Source of the DNA: Lytechinus variegatus
Lineage: Eukaryota; Echinodermata; Echinoidea; Temnopleuroida; Toxopneustidae
Reading direction: 5' to 3'
DNA length: 64,000 bases
NCBI RefSeq assembly: GCF_018143015.1
Contig: NC_054758.1
Coordinates: forward strand, 13,620,001 to 13,684,000
Under the pieces are notes generated by a model. That model was not told the DNA's origin. It ran no database searches and saw only the letters and a program-made list of their open reading frames with translations. Both the position numbers and the translations under genes were made by a program. Below, piece by piece: positions 12,890-25,400 of this stretch (position 1 is the stretch's first letter; each line of letters opens with the position of its first letter).

Positions 12890-13021
12890 TATTTTCAAAA
12901 ATTTTCAAACTTTAATACTAAATGTTACCAGGGGAGTGAAACCACTCATCCAAGGTCCTTTGTTTCAAAAATACTTTTTTTCTACAAGCTTAGGCGGCGA
13001 TTTGCGGTTTAGGGCCTTAAC

Positions 13022-13034
13022 AAACGCTCCCCAG
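13022..13034. mobile_element. Right terminus of MITE C copy 1
   Basis: AAACGCTCCCC followed by AG. AAACGCT repeats the sequence at 4600-4606, and the CCCCAG end matches the other family C termini (59412-59418). It reads as the detached right end of the MITE that begins at 4452. Confidence 0.6.
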
Positions 13035-13442
13035 AAGTTCTTCAAAGCAGCCGCTGCTATGTCTCTCGATCTCATTGCACCACTGCCACACGTGGTATCA
13101 TTACAGCTCGTCCTATTAAAAACTCTCAGTGGCTCGAATTATTTAAGCCCATATGTGAATGAAGTAGGAAAAAATATATAAATACTTTTCGATTCAAGTT
13201 TCAAAATGTTCTGATAATATCGAATTTATCTTGCCATCTTCCATGACAATTTTCAGTAATTGTAAGACACTAGGACTAGCTTGATCGTTTGACTATTCTA
13301 TTTATGTCGACCTTACTAGAGCTTACGGCGAATAAAATTTTAATTTCTTCTGAAAGGGAGTTGGCCGCATCGACGAGTTCCTTTCCGCTCGAGAGCTCTC
13401 GGTCTCTTCCTCTAGCTCTCTCGCGCTCGCATGCTTGGTTTG

Positions 13443-13450
13443 GTATAAAT
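13443..13450 (+). promoter_or_regulatory. Possible TATA box of transaldolase
   Basis: TATAAATA begins 35 bp upstream of the start codon at 13478. A start site about 30 bp downstream would leave a 5' UTR of only a few bases, so either the leader is unusually short or the element is fortuitous. The 100 bp upstream are rich in CTCTC and GCTCGC. Confidence 0.4.
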
Positions 13451-13477
13451 AGCAGTGATCGGTTCAACAACATCATT

Positions 13478-16400
13478 ATGTCAGAGGAAAAGCGAAGGAA
13501 AATGGCGAATTCACTTGATCATCTTAAACAGTTTACCACTGTTGTCTGCGATACCGGCAATTTTGAAGGTAAGTTTTTGTATTTAGCCCATTCTTTATAC
13601 GAATACGATATCCATCCATCCCGGGCTGGGGCTTCTCCGCGAAAAGGCACCGCCAATCCACCGGCGCGGCCAGAACACTGCGACAGACACTGAGACAGGT
13701 TTTGAGTTGGACAAACGTCAAATTTTGACGTAAATCAGGAAATTCATGTGATTTAAGAAACCATAGCACTTTGAGCTGAGTTTGAGAACACATAAAACCA
13801 AGGCTTATTTTTTACTTTAATAGACCAACAACAATACAAAAGTGTCAAAACATGTATTGTTTTGTCAAAAAACAGTTTTGTGAAATTTTGTAAAAAATAG
13901 ATTGTTTTTATTAAAAAAAGCAGATTATTTAGGCCTAGATCATTAGACCTAGGCCCTACCTATATCTTGTACGGTAACCTTTCATTTTGATTTTTGAAGC
14001 TTATTATTACTTGCTCTAACATTACACTGTAAGACTAAGAGTATGTTTTATTAATGTTGATCTTGAATATGCAAATAATGCATATTAAATGAGTTGAAAT
14101 TTGCATACACATGTAGGCCTAGCCTAGTAATTTTCCACCTTGGAAATATTTTGAAGATTTTTACAATACAGTGATAGATGTACTGATGTGTAACTTATTA
14201 GAACTAGAGTCTATGTATGTCATGACCATTAATTTTAAACTTATATATGGGATGCTCTACATTTTAAAAGTATGTTTTCTTTTTCCATTAACCTTGAATA
14301 TGCAAATTAAAACACATTTAATTCATATGTGCAATTTGCATATTTTTTTGTCAAACTTTATTAAAGATTTTCTCAGTGATGAGTTGACATGGATTTGTCC
14401 TTTGCACGTTTTGGTTTTTTTACATACAAATTACAAAATAGATCTAGTGAACACTTGAAAGCAGGGGCAAAAATCTCTCCCAAAAGGTAGGGGGGACAAG
14501 GGGCTGAAAAATTTGACAAGCACAAAAAAAAGGTTATCACCCAAAATTTAAGGTTAATTCGAAGAAAATAAATTTGACAAGCAAAAAAAAAAGGTTACCA
14601 TTCATCCCAAAAGTAGGGTCATCTCGTCCTAAAATACATGTTTCATATCGATTTTGAATGATAAATTCTTACCATCATAAAAGACCACAAATATTAGGGG
14701 GGACATTTGATATTGTGTCCCCCCTACTATTTTGAGTAGGGGGGACACGTCCCCCCTGGGATTTTCCGGCCATGCTTGAAAGTAACTTCATCATATTCAT
14801 AATTCAATTATGTTGTAGAAACTCTGATGCAGTGTTTCCACAGCTCCAAAATAAATTTCCCGAAATTGGATTCCAAATTTCCTGAAATTCATGAATATTT
14901 ACTGGAATTTTCAAGTTTGATTTTTAACGAAAATTGAGTGTAAATTTGTTCCAGGTGGTAAAAATCAAGGAATTTAGCATTTTTTTGTCCCCGCCCTCTT
15001 TAAAAATAGGAACAATATTACGAAATGCGAGCGCGGAGCGCGAGCGAAAAATTTTGAGCTATGTATGGAGGTTAAAATCATGTAAATATAACATGAATAT
15101 TAATAGTTGCTATATTTAATTGTTGTTTCATTGTAATTTTCGAATTTCCTGGAATTTCCTGGAATTTTTTCATTTCCCAGAAATTACCTGGAAAACGTCT
15201 GGATTTCCCGGAATTCGGGTAATTTCCTTCAAAGTGGAAACACTGCTCTGATGTTTAAAATGCAAATCACATGCATGAATTGATGTGTGCCTTTGATGTC
15301 GCAATAAAATTAAGGTGCGAAATATATGCTGCTGTGTCACACTCTTTTTTGAGATGTGTATGTGAATGGGTGGGAATTTACGTGTAACATTTGAGCAATT
15401 ATTTGAGGTGATCCAGGTCATTTTTTTTTGCCCCCCCCCCCCCCTACCCTCTGTTCTGGATCATCCTTGTACACTTGTTAAGCAGGAAACAAAAGAAAAT
15501 GGGCAGGGGGGGCGGGGGGTCAGGAGATTTCTCCATTGTATTTCAGTTGATTCTTTCAGTGACATCAACATTGACAAACAGCAAAATAAATATATAGATC
15601 AAGAGACGCAGTAGAATCATAGTACAAAGAATTCATTTAACGGTAAGTCGGTATGAATATTAAGTAAGTAAATAATATTCATAATTAACTGGTACATTGA
15701 TAATCCCTACTGAAAGAAAAAAAATGGGAAAGACAGCCACATCCGCCCAACACTGTCTAAACTTAAATCAATCCTTGACTTTGACATCAGCCCCCACACA
15801 CTGGTGGATCAAGGGGGGGGGCAAAGCTGGCCCATGCCCCCCCTTTTAGAGGCACAATTAAAATTTGTAATGTCAAAATGCCGTTAAAGCACCAGGGGCA
15901 CATTTCTGTTATAATGGCATTTTCACATCAAATTTCCTTCTTTTTTTTCCTGGTGCCAGGGATTAAAATATATTTGGAAAGTTGAAAAGATCTGTATAAT
16001 ATCTAGATCTTATGTTTTATAACAGGGCAAGTCCATGAAAAGGTCACCCTAGAAGGCAAAATTTCATCTTTAATTTAAGAAGTTATCTTTGGTGGGGGTA
16101 AGAAAGCCCAAATGTTGAATTTTAAAATTTCATTAAGAAAAATTTGATAATATGCATATTTATGCTAATTTTGGGCACCTAATTTGCATAATTGGTAAAA
16201 TGGGCATTTCAAGATTGCTCTTTAATAATAGTGGTTTATTTACTTTTTTCTTTTGTTTCTATGAACTGATTTGTTATAAATACTTAATGAAGACAATCGA
16301 AGCAAAAAAATTGTGAAAATGGAGAAAAGGAAAAACAAATAAAAGCAATAGAAATACATATTCATGAAACCATGAAAAACAAGAAAAAAATTGTTGAAAT

Positions 16401-19400
16401 GGCTAATTTCCTTTTCAATCATATCAAATATGTCTGAGAACATTAAAAAATATAAAACATTTCATTATTTCCATTATCAAATTATTTCAAGTTTTAGAAT
16501 TATGGGGCAAATTGTGTTTGTTCTCTATGGGGACAAAATGTCCCATACGTAACATGTTATTATAAATTTGTTAAATTAGAGGGTTTTGGCTTATGACATG
16601 AACCTTGCCTTAAAGTGATTGGTTAACATTGGTTTGACTTTTAAAAAATCTGAGCTAGAAGGTCACACTTGTCACCTGTGTCAGTGATGTGTTACAAAAA
16701 TGAAGCCCAGAAAAAATTGCTTTCGAAAATAATTATTTAGTGCTTCAAAAATTGAAATATAAAGTGACCGGAAACACATTCCTAATTTCATCCCATACAC
16801 TTACGTGTATTATTTAGGCGTCTATAAGACACCTATTTACAAAATCAGGGTTTGCCTTGTAGTTTTAGCTTTTCATTCTCAATAATGGTTGTTTTCATGG
16901 TTTATTAGTTCTAATACATGCACTTGTTTCACCTTGGTTTGACATTTTTTTTAATCGGCTGCTCACAAAGTTAAACAATACCTTTAAGGCCACCGCACAC
17001 CTTACGACCAGACTGGTCTGTGACTGGCTTGTGACTGAGTGAGAGGATAGGAATTGCAAGGTACATGTAGTCATAAGCCTCGACATTGCGCACCTTGCGA
17101 TCCGTCTACCATTTTGTCTGCGACTCATGCATGCGCTTTTTGCTTTCTGCCATAGCCAGCCGGCCGGTTTTGATATTTGGGTGTAATTGATCTCTTTTTT
17201 TTTAGGGCATCATGGCCAGCTACATGTGTAGGGGCATCGATGGCCATAGATTAATTTAAGCCCTGGCTCTGTACACACTCATAACAACAACAAATATTTT
17301 CTGCTACAGTGAGCAGGCCTACATGTACACGTAGTATAAAGACCATCATTCTCCAGGCACTGACAAGGGGGGGTCAGTCATTCTTTATTTGTGTGCTTTA
17401 TACAATGTGTCTCACTCTCGTTGTAAACAAATACTTACCAGGCAGAAGCTCCCATTTTATACCAATTTACATACATGTACATGCACATCATGTTGTCTCT
17501 CCCTTTAAATCTTAACATGCCACGTTAATTTGTAATGAAAAATCATAGAATCTCTTTCCAATCTTAAAGAAAATACAGAAAACTCATGAATGCTGCATTA
17601 TGAATATCAATGACTCAAATTTATCCACCTGTAGATGCAATACAAGAAGCATTGCTGTTTTCCAAGGACTACTGTACTGTACTGCCATCATTAGAGCTCT
17701 AGAAAAAGAATGATTACGATTGTAGAGATAATATGTACAATTGCACGAAAACTTGTCCGTGGCATGTGCCTCTTATATTGCTCACCCCCCCTCCTCCCCC
17801 AGTACTAATCAAAAACATACTGTGTCTCTGTACCACAGAATGTGCCACGCCCACTTTCAACATAAAATGGTAGTGCACAGTACATGTTTTGTGCAATTAC
17901 ATGTACTGTTCATTGTAAGAGTTTCAGGTCTAATCACTGCATCTATTATAATGGAAGCTTTAATTACTGTACTGCATATGTGATGTACAGTGTAGTTCAG
18001 TTCAGATCAGACTTTTACACTGCAAAGCGATGCTAAATTGCTAACCATTTCCTTTTTAAAGTTGGGTTGTTTTGCTGCACTTTTGTAGGTGACTGGCGAA
18101 TTACAATTTCCAATTTGCCAGTCTACATGTATCTAACACTCAGTGGCCTTCATTCTACAACTGGCTTTTGTATTATTCATGCCTTGTTGCTTTTCCACAA
18201 AAAGCTGCTGAATCGAAAGGTCCTTTTCTGTGATCATTTCCTGTAAAACCAGAAACTGTATCAGAAGCTTGTGTTTAAATTGACAAGGAAGTCCCTATAT
18301 ATTACTGTGCTTATGTGCGCATAATTTGGAGAAAAAGTGCACTTTGCCTCAATTTTTAAATTGATCTATTTTTTGCAATCATAAACAAGTGAAAATTAGG
18401 ACTACCCGGTACTGGAATTCTCTTCCTAATTTTTCTAAAAATCGTCAATGTGGAAGCAATTTGTAATGATACTCCACACCATGTTTCTACGATCTTTGAC
18501 AATTTGTCAGTTATTTTATCCAAACTGTACATTTTCACAGACCCAATTTTTCAATAAAAAAATAAACAAATAGGCATTTATTTCATAGAATCAATGGTCA
18601 AGAATAGACTCCAAACCCTCATGCATGTACATGTAATAAAGGGCAGCCACAGTCCATGCAAAAGTATTCTAGTCTTCTTGATCAGGCTCTACACATAATT
18701 TGCAACATGGGAAAAACAAAGGATGTACTTGGCAACAATGAATGTCCGCATGATATAAACCCTTGATCAAAGGTGAAAGAACCAATACCACCGGTAAAAT
18801 GCAAAGTCATTGATTGCCTATTCATCCACTCACCATATGCATGAAGCTTTGTTTAGTCTAATACCATTCCGTCCATAAATATCTTGTCTAATAGTCCCAC
18901 AACCATTTGGTCCAATCATCACTTTATCTAATATTCTATGACCATTTCATCCCATAGCCAGTGGTCCATTACCTGTTTTATTTTCATTCATTTCGCCCAA
19001 TCAACACTTAAAGTCGAGTTAATAGACCAAATGGTACATGTATAGGGGAAGGCGGGGTAAGTTGAGCATAGGGGCAAGTTGAGCCACCAGCCCCAGGCCA
19101 ATAATGAATGAGTCAGACATTGTGGTGGTGTCATGTATTGATGACCCATAGCATAACCCCTAACCCCACCACATTGTTTTCAACTTTGAAACAAAAAGTA
19201 GTTTTTTAGAGGGAAAAATATGAATTTCAGCCAAAAAAGTAAAAAAGGGTGTGAAATAGATAAGTGCTTTATAAACACACACGTCTTTAAATATAATAAA
19301 GACATGATAACAACATTATTAGTCCAGGTATGGATCTTCATTCTTGTCATAGTCTTTTATATGATGGATGCATAATAAATGTGTGGATACAAAATTATCA

Positions 19401-22400
19401 CACTAAGTTCGGACTGGGGTAAGTTGAGCCAAACAGCATGGGGCAAGTTGAACCATGATAATTCCTATGGTAATGTATCTTAAAAAACAAACAAACCATA
19501 AAAATCGATTGAAATGCTGGCTGAAAGGAGCAAATTTACATGACTGCTCTTTTCCTTTTAAAGGATGTTAGTATTTATAGAGAATTAGCAAGTGAAAAGA
19601 CTATAAACAAAAAATTGACATGCTGGTTCTCCCCTCATACATTTTGTACATAGTTTTTGTGGCTCAACTTACCCCAGAAGGTGGCTCAAACTTACCCCAT
19701 ATATGGGGCAAGTTGAGCCATTTGACATCGTTTTTTTCAAAGGTCACGATGAATTTCAGTGTGGGGATAGAAAGTTATATATAGGTGGAAAATATTTCAG
19801 AAGAATTAAATTTCAAGGCAAGGTACTTATTTCGACAAGATTATTAATCATATCAATTCTAACATGCAAAAATAAAAAACTGTCACAACTTACCCCGCCT
19901 TCCCCTACATATCAGTTGTATAGACTGTTTATTAGATGAAAATGGTGAGTGGATGAAATTGAAAATGAGACCATGTGGATAGTGGATGAACTGATGTTAG
20001 ACCAAATGATAGAAGACGAGTTGGTAATGGGAAGAATCGGCAACATACACCAATTGAAAACAAACCATGCCACCTGTCTTTGCACAAGCATACATGTATC
20101 GCTTTACAGCACAAAAATGAATTTTTCATGAGTGGGCATCGTCAGTGAATGCCTCACTACATCTTGCTGCTATCTGAAGGTAGTCTGTAGGCACAGGCCC
20201 TTGTAAGTGTGGCAATTTGCCTGTGCACTGCAACCAATAGATAATGCACCATCCTGTGAACCCACCAAATTCAATGTGTATTATCGTATGCACTAACTTC
20301 TTGAGAGAAAAGGGTATGCTTTTATACATGTAAATGTCTTTTGTTAATAATCATACACTATCTTTGTATCCTCTGGAAAGGGCTAAAAGGGTCAATCCAT
20401 GTCAAATCAACAAATGCTTGTCACCCGACCCCCTTCGATTTTCTTTAAACTCGCACCAAATGTTCCCCCAAGTGTCTGACGGAAAAATCTGAAATATTTT
20501 TCCCCAAGGTCAAACGGTTGCTAAGATACGGCCTCCCTTAGCAACCAATGCGTGGCCAAACAACCAAGTTTTAAAAAAATTTGCTATTTTTGATCGACTG
20601 CTGCAACCAAGTTTGATGAGGTAGAGTGCTTATTTTCTGGAAATTGGAAGAACTTTTTAGTCTTAACATGCACAGTATATTATGGCACGGATCTGACCAG
20701 CCGTTATTGCGCACAAAGTCGCCGAAAATGGTGTTAAGCATCCAAGTCAGTGATTTCGGGTGCATGTTTGGAAGCTCATAACTTCCAAATTCAATTAGCT
20801 TCTAGCCCAATATCATGCATATTTGAAGACTATCACTTGCTCAACAGACCTACAAAAAATTGGCCCAAACGTGCGCGTCGATTTCTTGTAGGGCGCCCTC
20901 AAAGTTGGATTTTTTCTAAAAGTTGCCAAGTTCAAGGTCACGGATCACCCCTCGTCCCATCGAGGAACAACACCAATTTCTGTATACTGATAGACAATTA
21001 CCTATATTTTCATGGGATACTTAAAATTTTTTGTGACCGAAATGTTTAATAGCTCGTTTACGCATTCGAAAATGGTCGTAAACACCCCAAAACCAATGCA
21101 AAACGATACATACAGGTTTATCAGCACACTTCACATTGCAATAAATCAGAAATTAAAAGCCAACAAACACTGGTATTGTCTGTAATGGTAGTCTGTAATT
21201 AGTACTAAAAGGATATGCATCACAAATAGTTTGACTTATTGGCAATGACCTTGAAAAATACAACTGAAAATCATTATAAACAATAAATCAGGTCAATTTT
21301 CCGTGATTATAGGGCACTAAACTGTATTTACACGTACTTTCACTTGTGTGTCATTTCAAAACAAATGATGATTTTAAGCTGATAATTGCAAATCCTGTTC
21401 CTTTCAGGTTGTATTTTAATATCCAAATAATACATAAAGTCACATCTTTATCTTTTGACCTTGACATTGATCTAAAAATAGCTGTATATGCCTTGAAATT
21501 AGCATATTCACAACACCCGTGAGTTTTACAACACATTTCAGAATTGATTTTCTCACAGACTAAAAGCCTGATCATGTTGATATTTGCAGTACTGGTAGTC
21601 CATAATGAGTACTTGGATGATCTTTTATTAATTCATTCTTTTTCACAACACAATGACCTTGAAAAAATGGCTGAAATTCACCCAAAATCTTTAATCCGCC
21701 AATATCCCACCATTAAAGGTTGTTTACACCGACTTTCACTTATGTGTCATTTCAACACAAATGATGATTTTAGGCTGATAATTGCAAATCTTGTTCCTTT
21801 TAGGTTGTATTTTAATATCCAAATGATACATAAAGTCACATCTTTATCTTTTGACCTTGACATTGATCTAAAAATAGCTGTATATGCCTTAAAATTAGCA
21901 TATTTACAACACCCGTGAGTTTTACAACACATTTCAGAATTGATTTTCTCGCAGACTAAAAGCCTGATCATGTTGATATTTGCAGTATTGGTAGTCCATA
22001 ATGAGTACTTGGATGATCTAATATTAATTAATTTTTTTTACAACACAATGACCTTGAAAAGATGGCTGAAATTCACCCAAAATCTTTAATCTGCCAATAT
22101 CCCACCATTAAAGGTTGTTTACACCGACTTTCACTTATGTGTCATTTCAACACAAATGATGATTTCAAGCTGATAATTGCAAATCTTGTTCCTTTCAGGT
22201 TGTATTTTAATATCCAAATAATACATAAAGTCACATCTTTATCTTTTGACCTTGACATTGATCTAAAAATATAGCTGAAAATGCCTTAAAATTAGCATAT
22301 TCACAAACCCGTGAGTTTTACAACACATTTCAGAATTGATTTTCTCACAGACTAAAAGCCTGTGACTGATGTGACTTTATGTATTATTTGGATATTAAAA

Positions 22401-25400
22401 TACAACCTCAAAGGAATAAGATTTGCAATTATCAGCTTAAAATCATCATTATTTTGTGTTGAAATGACACATAAGTGAAAGTTGGTGTAAACAACCTTTA
22501 ACGATGGGATATTGGTGGATTAAAGATTTTGGGTGAATTTCAGCCATCTTTTCAAGGTCATTGTGTTGTAAAAAAAAATTAATTAATATTAGATCATCCA
22601 AGTACTCATTATGGACTACCAATACTGCAAATATCAGCATGATCAGGCTTTTAGTCTGCGAGAAAATCAATTCTGAAATGTGTTGTAAATTAGGTGTTGT
22701 AAATATGCTAATTTTAAGGCATATACAGCTATTTTTAGATCAATGTCAAGGTCAAAAGATAAAGATGTGACTTTATGTATCATTTGGATATTAAAATACA
22801 ACCTAAAAGGAACAAGATTTGCAATTATCAGCCTAAAATCATCATTTGTGTTGAAATGACACATAAGTGAAAGTCGGTGTAAACAACCTTTTATGATGGG
22901 ATATTGGCGGATTAAAGATTTTGGGTGAATTTCAGCCATTTTTTCAAGGTCATTGTGGTGTGAAAAAGAATTAATTAATATTAGATCATCCAAGTACTCA
23001 TTATGGACTACCAGTACTGCAAATATCAACATGATCAGGCTTTTAGTCTGTGAGAAAATCAATTCTGAAATGTGTTGTAAAACTCACGGGTGTTGTGAAT
23101 ATGCTAATTTTAAGGCATTTTCAGCTATTTTTAGATCAATGTCAAGGTCAAAAGATAAAGATGTGACTTTATGTATTATTTGGATATTAAAATACAACCT
23201 GAAAGGAACAGGATTTGCAATTATCAGCTTAAAATCATCATTTGTTTTGAAATGACACACAAGTGAAAGTACGTGTAAATACAGTTTAGTGCCCTATAAT
23301 CACGGAAAATTGACCTGATTTATTGTTTATAATGATTTTCAGTTGTATTTTTCAAGGTCATTGCCAATAAGTCAAACTATTTGTGATGCATATCCTTTTA
23401 GTACTAATTACAGACTACCATTACAGACAATACCAGTGTTCGTTGGCTTTTAATTTCTGATTTATTGCAATGTGAAGTGTGCTGATAAACCTGTATGTAT
23501 CGTTTTGCATTGGTTTTGGGGTGTTTACGACCATTTTCGAATGCGTAAACGAGCTATTAAACATTTCGGTCACAAAAAATTTTAAGTATCCCATGAAAAT
23601 ATAGGTAATTGTCTATCGGTATACAGAAATTGGTGCTGTTCCTCGATGGGACGAGGGGTGATCCGTGACCTTGAACTTGGCAACTTTTAGAAAAAATCCA
23701 ACTTTGAGGGCGCCCTACAAGAAATCGACGCGCACGTTTGGGCCAATTTTTTGTAGGTCTGTTGAGCAAGTGATAGTCTTCAAATATGCATGATATTGGG
23801 CTAGAAGCTAATTGAATTTGGAAGTTATGAGCTTCCAAACATGCACCCGAAATCACTGACTTGGATGCTTAACACCATTTTCGGCGACCTCGTGCGCAAT
23901 AACGGCTGGTCAGATCCGTGCCGTAATATACTGTGCATGTTAAGACTAAAAAGTTCTTCCAATTTCCAGAAAATAAGCACTCTACCTCATCAAACTTGGT
24001 TGCAGCAGTCGATCAAAAATAGCAAATTTTTTTAAAACTTGGTTGTTTGGCCACGCATTGGTTGCTAAGGGAGGCCGTATCTTAGCAACCGTTTGACCTT
24101 GGGGCAAATATTTCAGATTTTTCCGTCAGACATTTGGGGGAACATTTGGTGCGAGTTTAAAGAAAATCGAAGGGGGTCGGGTGACAAATTGTCTGAAAAT
24201 TGGTTGATTTGACGTGGATTGACCCAAAATTAAAAAATATGACAGATGTATTGTAATGAAGTCTGAACTTGTACAGTCAGACATGTATTCAGATCTCTGT
24301 AAGCGACAAAATCTGATGGGAATTATAAGAGATCGGGAGTCTATAAAATCCAAAACAGATCACGAGACATGCATGAGTTTGTGTGAACATGCTACATGTA
24401 TCAAGCAACCTTGCAGATTATGTAGATTATTGTAGACCCTAGTCTACAAATGTCGACCCACCCCGGGGGGGCCACTTCCATTCACAAGTGGATACCATGC
24501 GCGACCATGGGGTCTCGAAAAGCACCCTAAACACGTAATTTCCATATTCTGAAAATGCACCCCTTAACAAGTATTGGCGTGTGAAACCCTACCCCAAACA
24601 AAACGATATACTCTTGGCAAATATTCCCTGATATGAACCCCTAAACAAGTACAGGAATGTTTTATTGTTACGGGTCCTTCGGTCGTCGGCTTAACCTTAA
24701 CTGGTTTATAGTACGACCCCATCTTCTACACCTCGCGCAAATCAGACTCTAAACACAAAGTGTTGGGGCAAAAAGGATATCCTTTATAAAACATTTGAAT
24801 TTTATTTTATCATCCCCGCAAATTCGACCCTAAACACGTAATTTTCCTAGCGAAATAGATATACCCTTTTTTCATTATTTTTGTGTTTTTGACACCCTTA
24901 TCACGTTACGTACGTAACGTGCCCTATCGTGAAAAAGACATCCTTTTTACGTGTTTTTTTGGTCGCGCATGGTATCCACTCGTCAATGTAAGTGGCCCCT
25001 CCGGGAGACCCACATCTGCAGTGTGTGTACCTCAGCTGATTCAACGAGTCTGCATAGCAGACTATGTCTACTGAGGCTGCAGAAGTGGATGAATGAACAC
25101 ATCTGAATAGGAGAGGAATGACTTGAGAAGCAGGTTGAAAGTCAAATTATGTAAATGGATGGCAACAGAAAATCAAGAATGTAAATAAAGATGAAAGCTT
25201 GATCTGTAAAATAACTAAATTAAGGAAACCAAATGTCAAAACTAGAATTTAATTCGTCATGCGGACGAATTAGGTGGTCTGTCTTTATTCTCGGCATCAT
25301 GATTACTATTACCATATTCATGCATATCAATATGATCTTCATGGTGACAACGGAATGCTCATTATGGATGGAATACTTGTGAAAGACGGGAGATGATAAA

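Larger units (their letters stand above)
9357..13021. mobile_element. Giant palindromic fold-back element, ~3.7 kb
   Basis: The two halves are inverted copies around a spacer of about 12 nt (ATATTAACAAGG, near 11060-11071). From the outside in, each arm has: an AAACCGCAAATCGCCGCC end; an AAGCTTGTAG tract; a 1.0-1.3 kb (TAC/TAG)n-type microsatellite with interruptions; then about 550 bp of unique sequence. Arms differ in microsatellite length and by scattered substitutions. Exact AAACGCT copies flank it (4600-4606, before the later Ty3 insertion, and 13022-13028), suggesting a 7-bp target duplication. No transposase is seen. The architecture recalls fold-back transposons such as sea urchin TU or the P-superfamily Galileo; membership is not shown. 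Confidence 0.85.

Noticed and set aside
11562-12908. A 448-codon poly-Leu-like open frame on the minus strand
   Set aside because: Same artefact in the right arm of the palindrome.
13289-13693. Unspliced 134-codon frame covering the transaldolase first exon
   Set aside because: Only 13478-13568 matches transaldolase. The rest continues past a good GTAAGT donor into intron sequence.
21351-23255. Repeated ~70-130 codon frames with near-identical peptides on both strands
   Set aside because: They are the ~395-bp tandem unit of the second palindrome read in both directions. The unit is AT-rich, and the frames end at unit boundaries.
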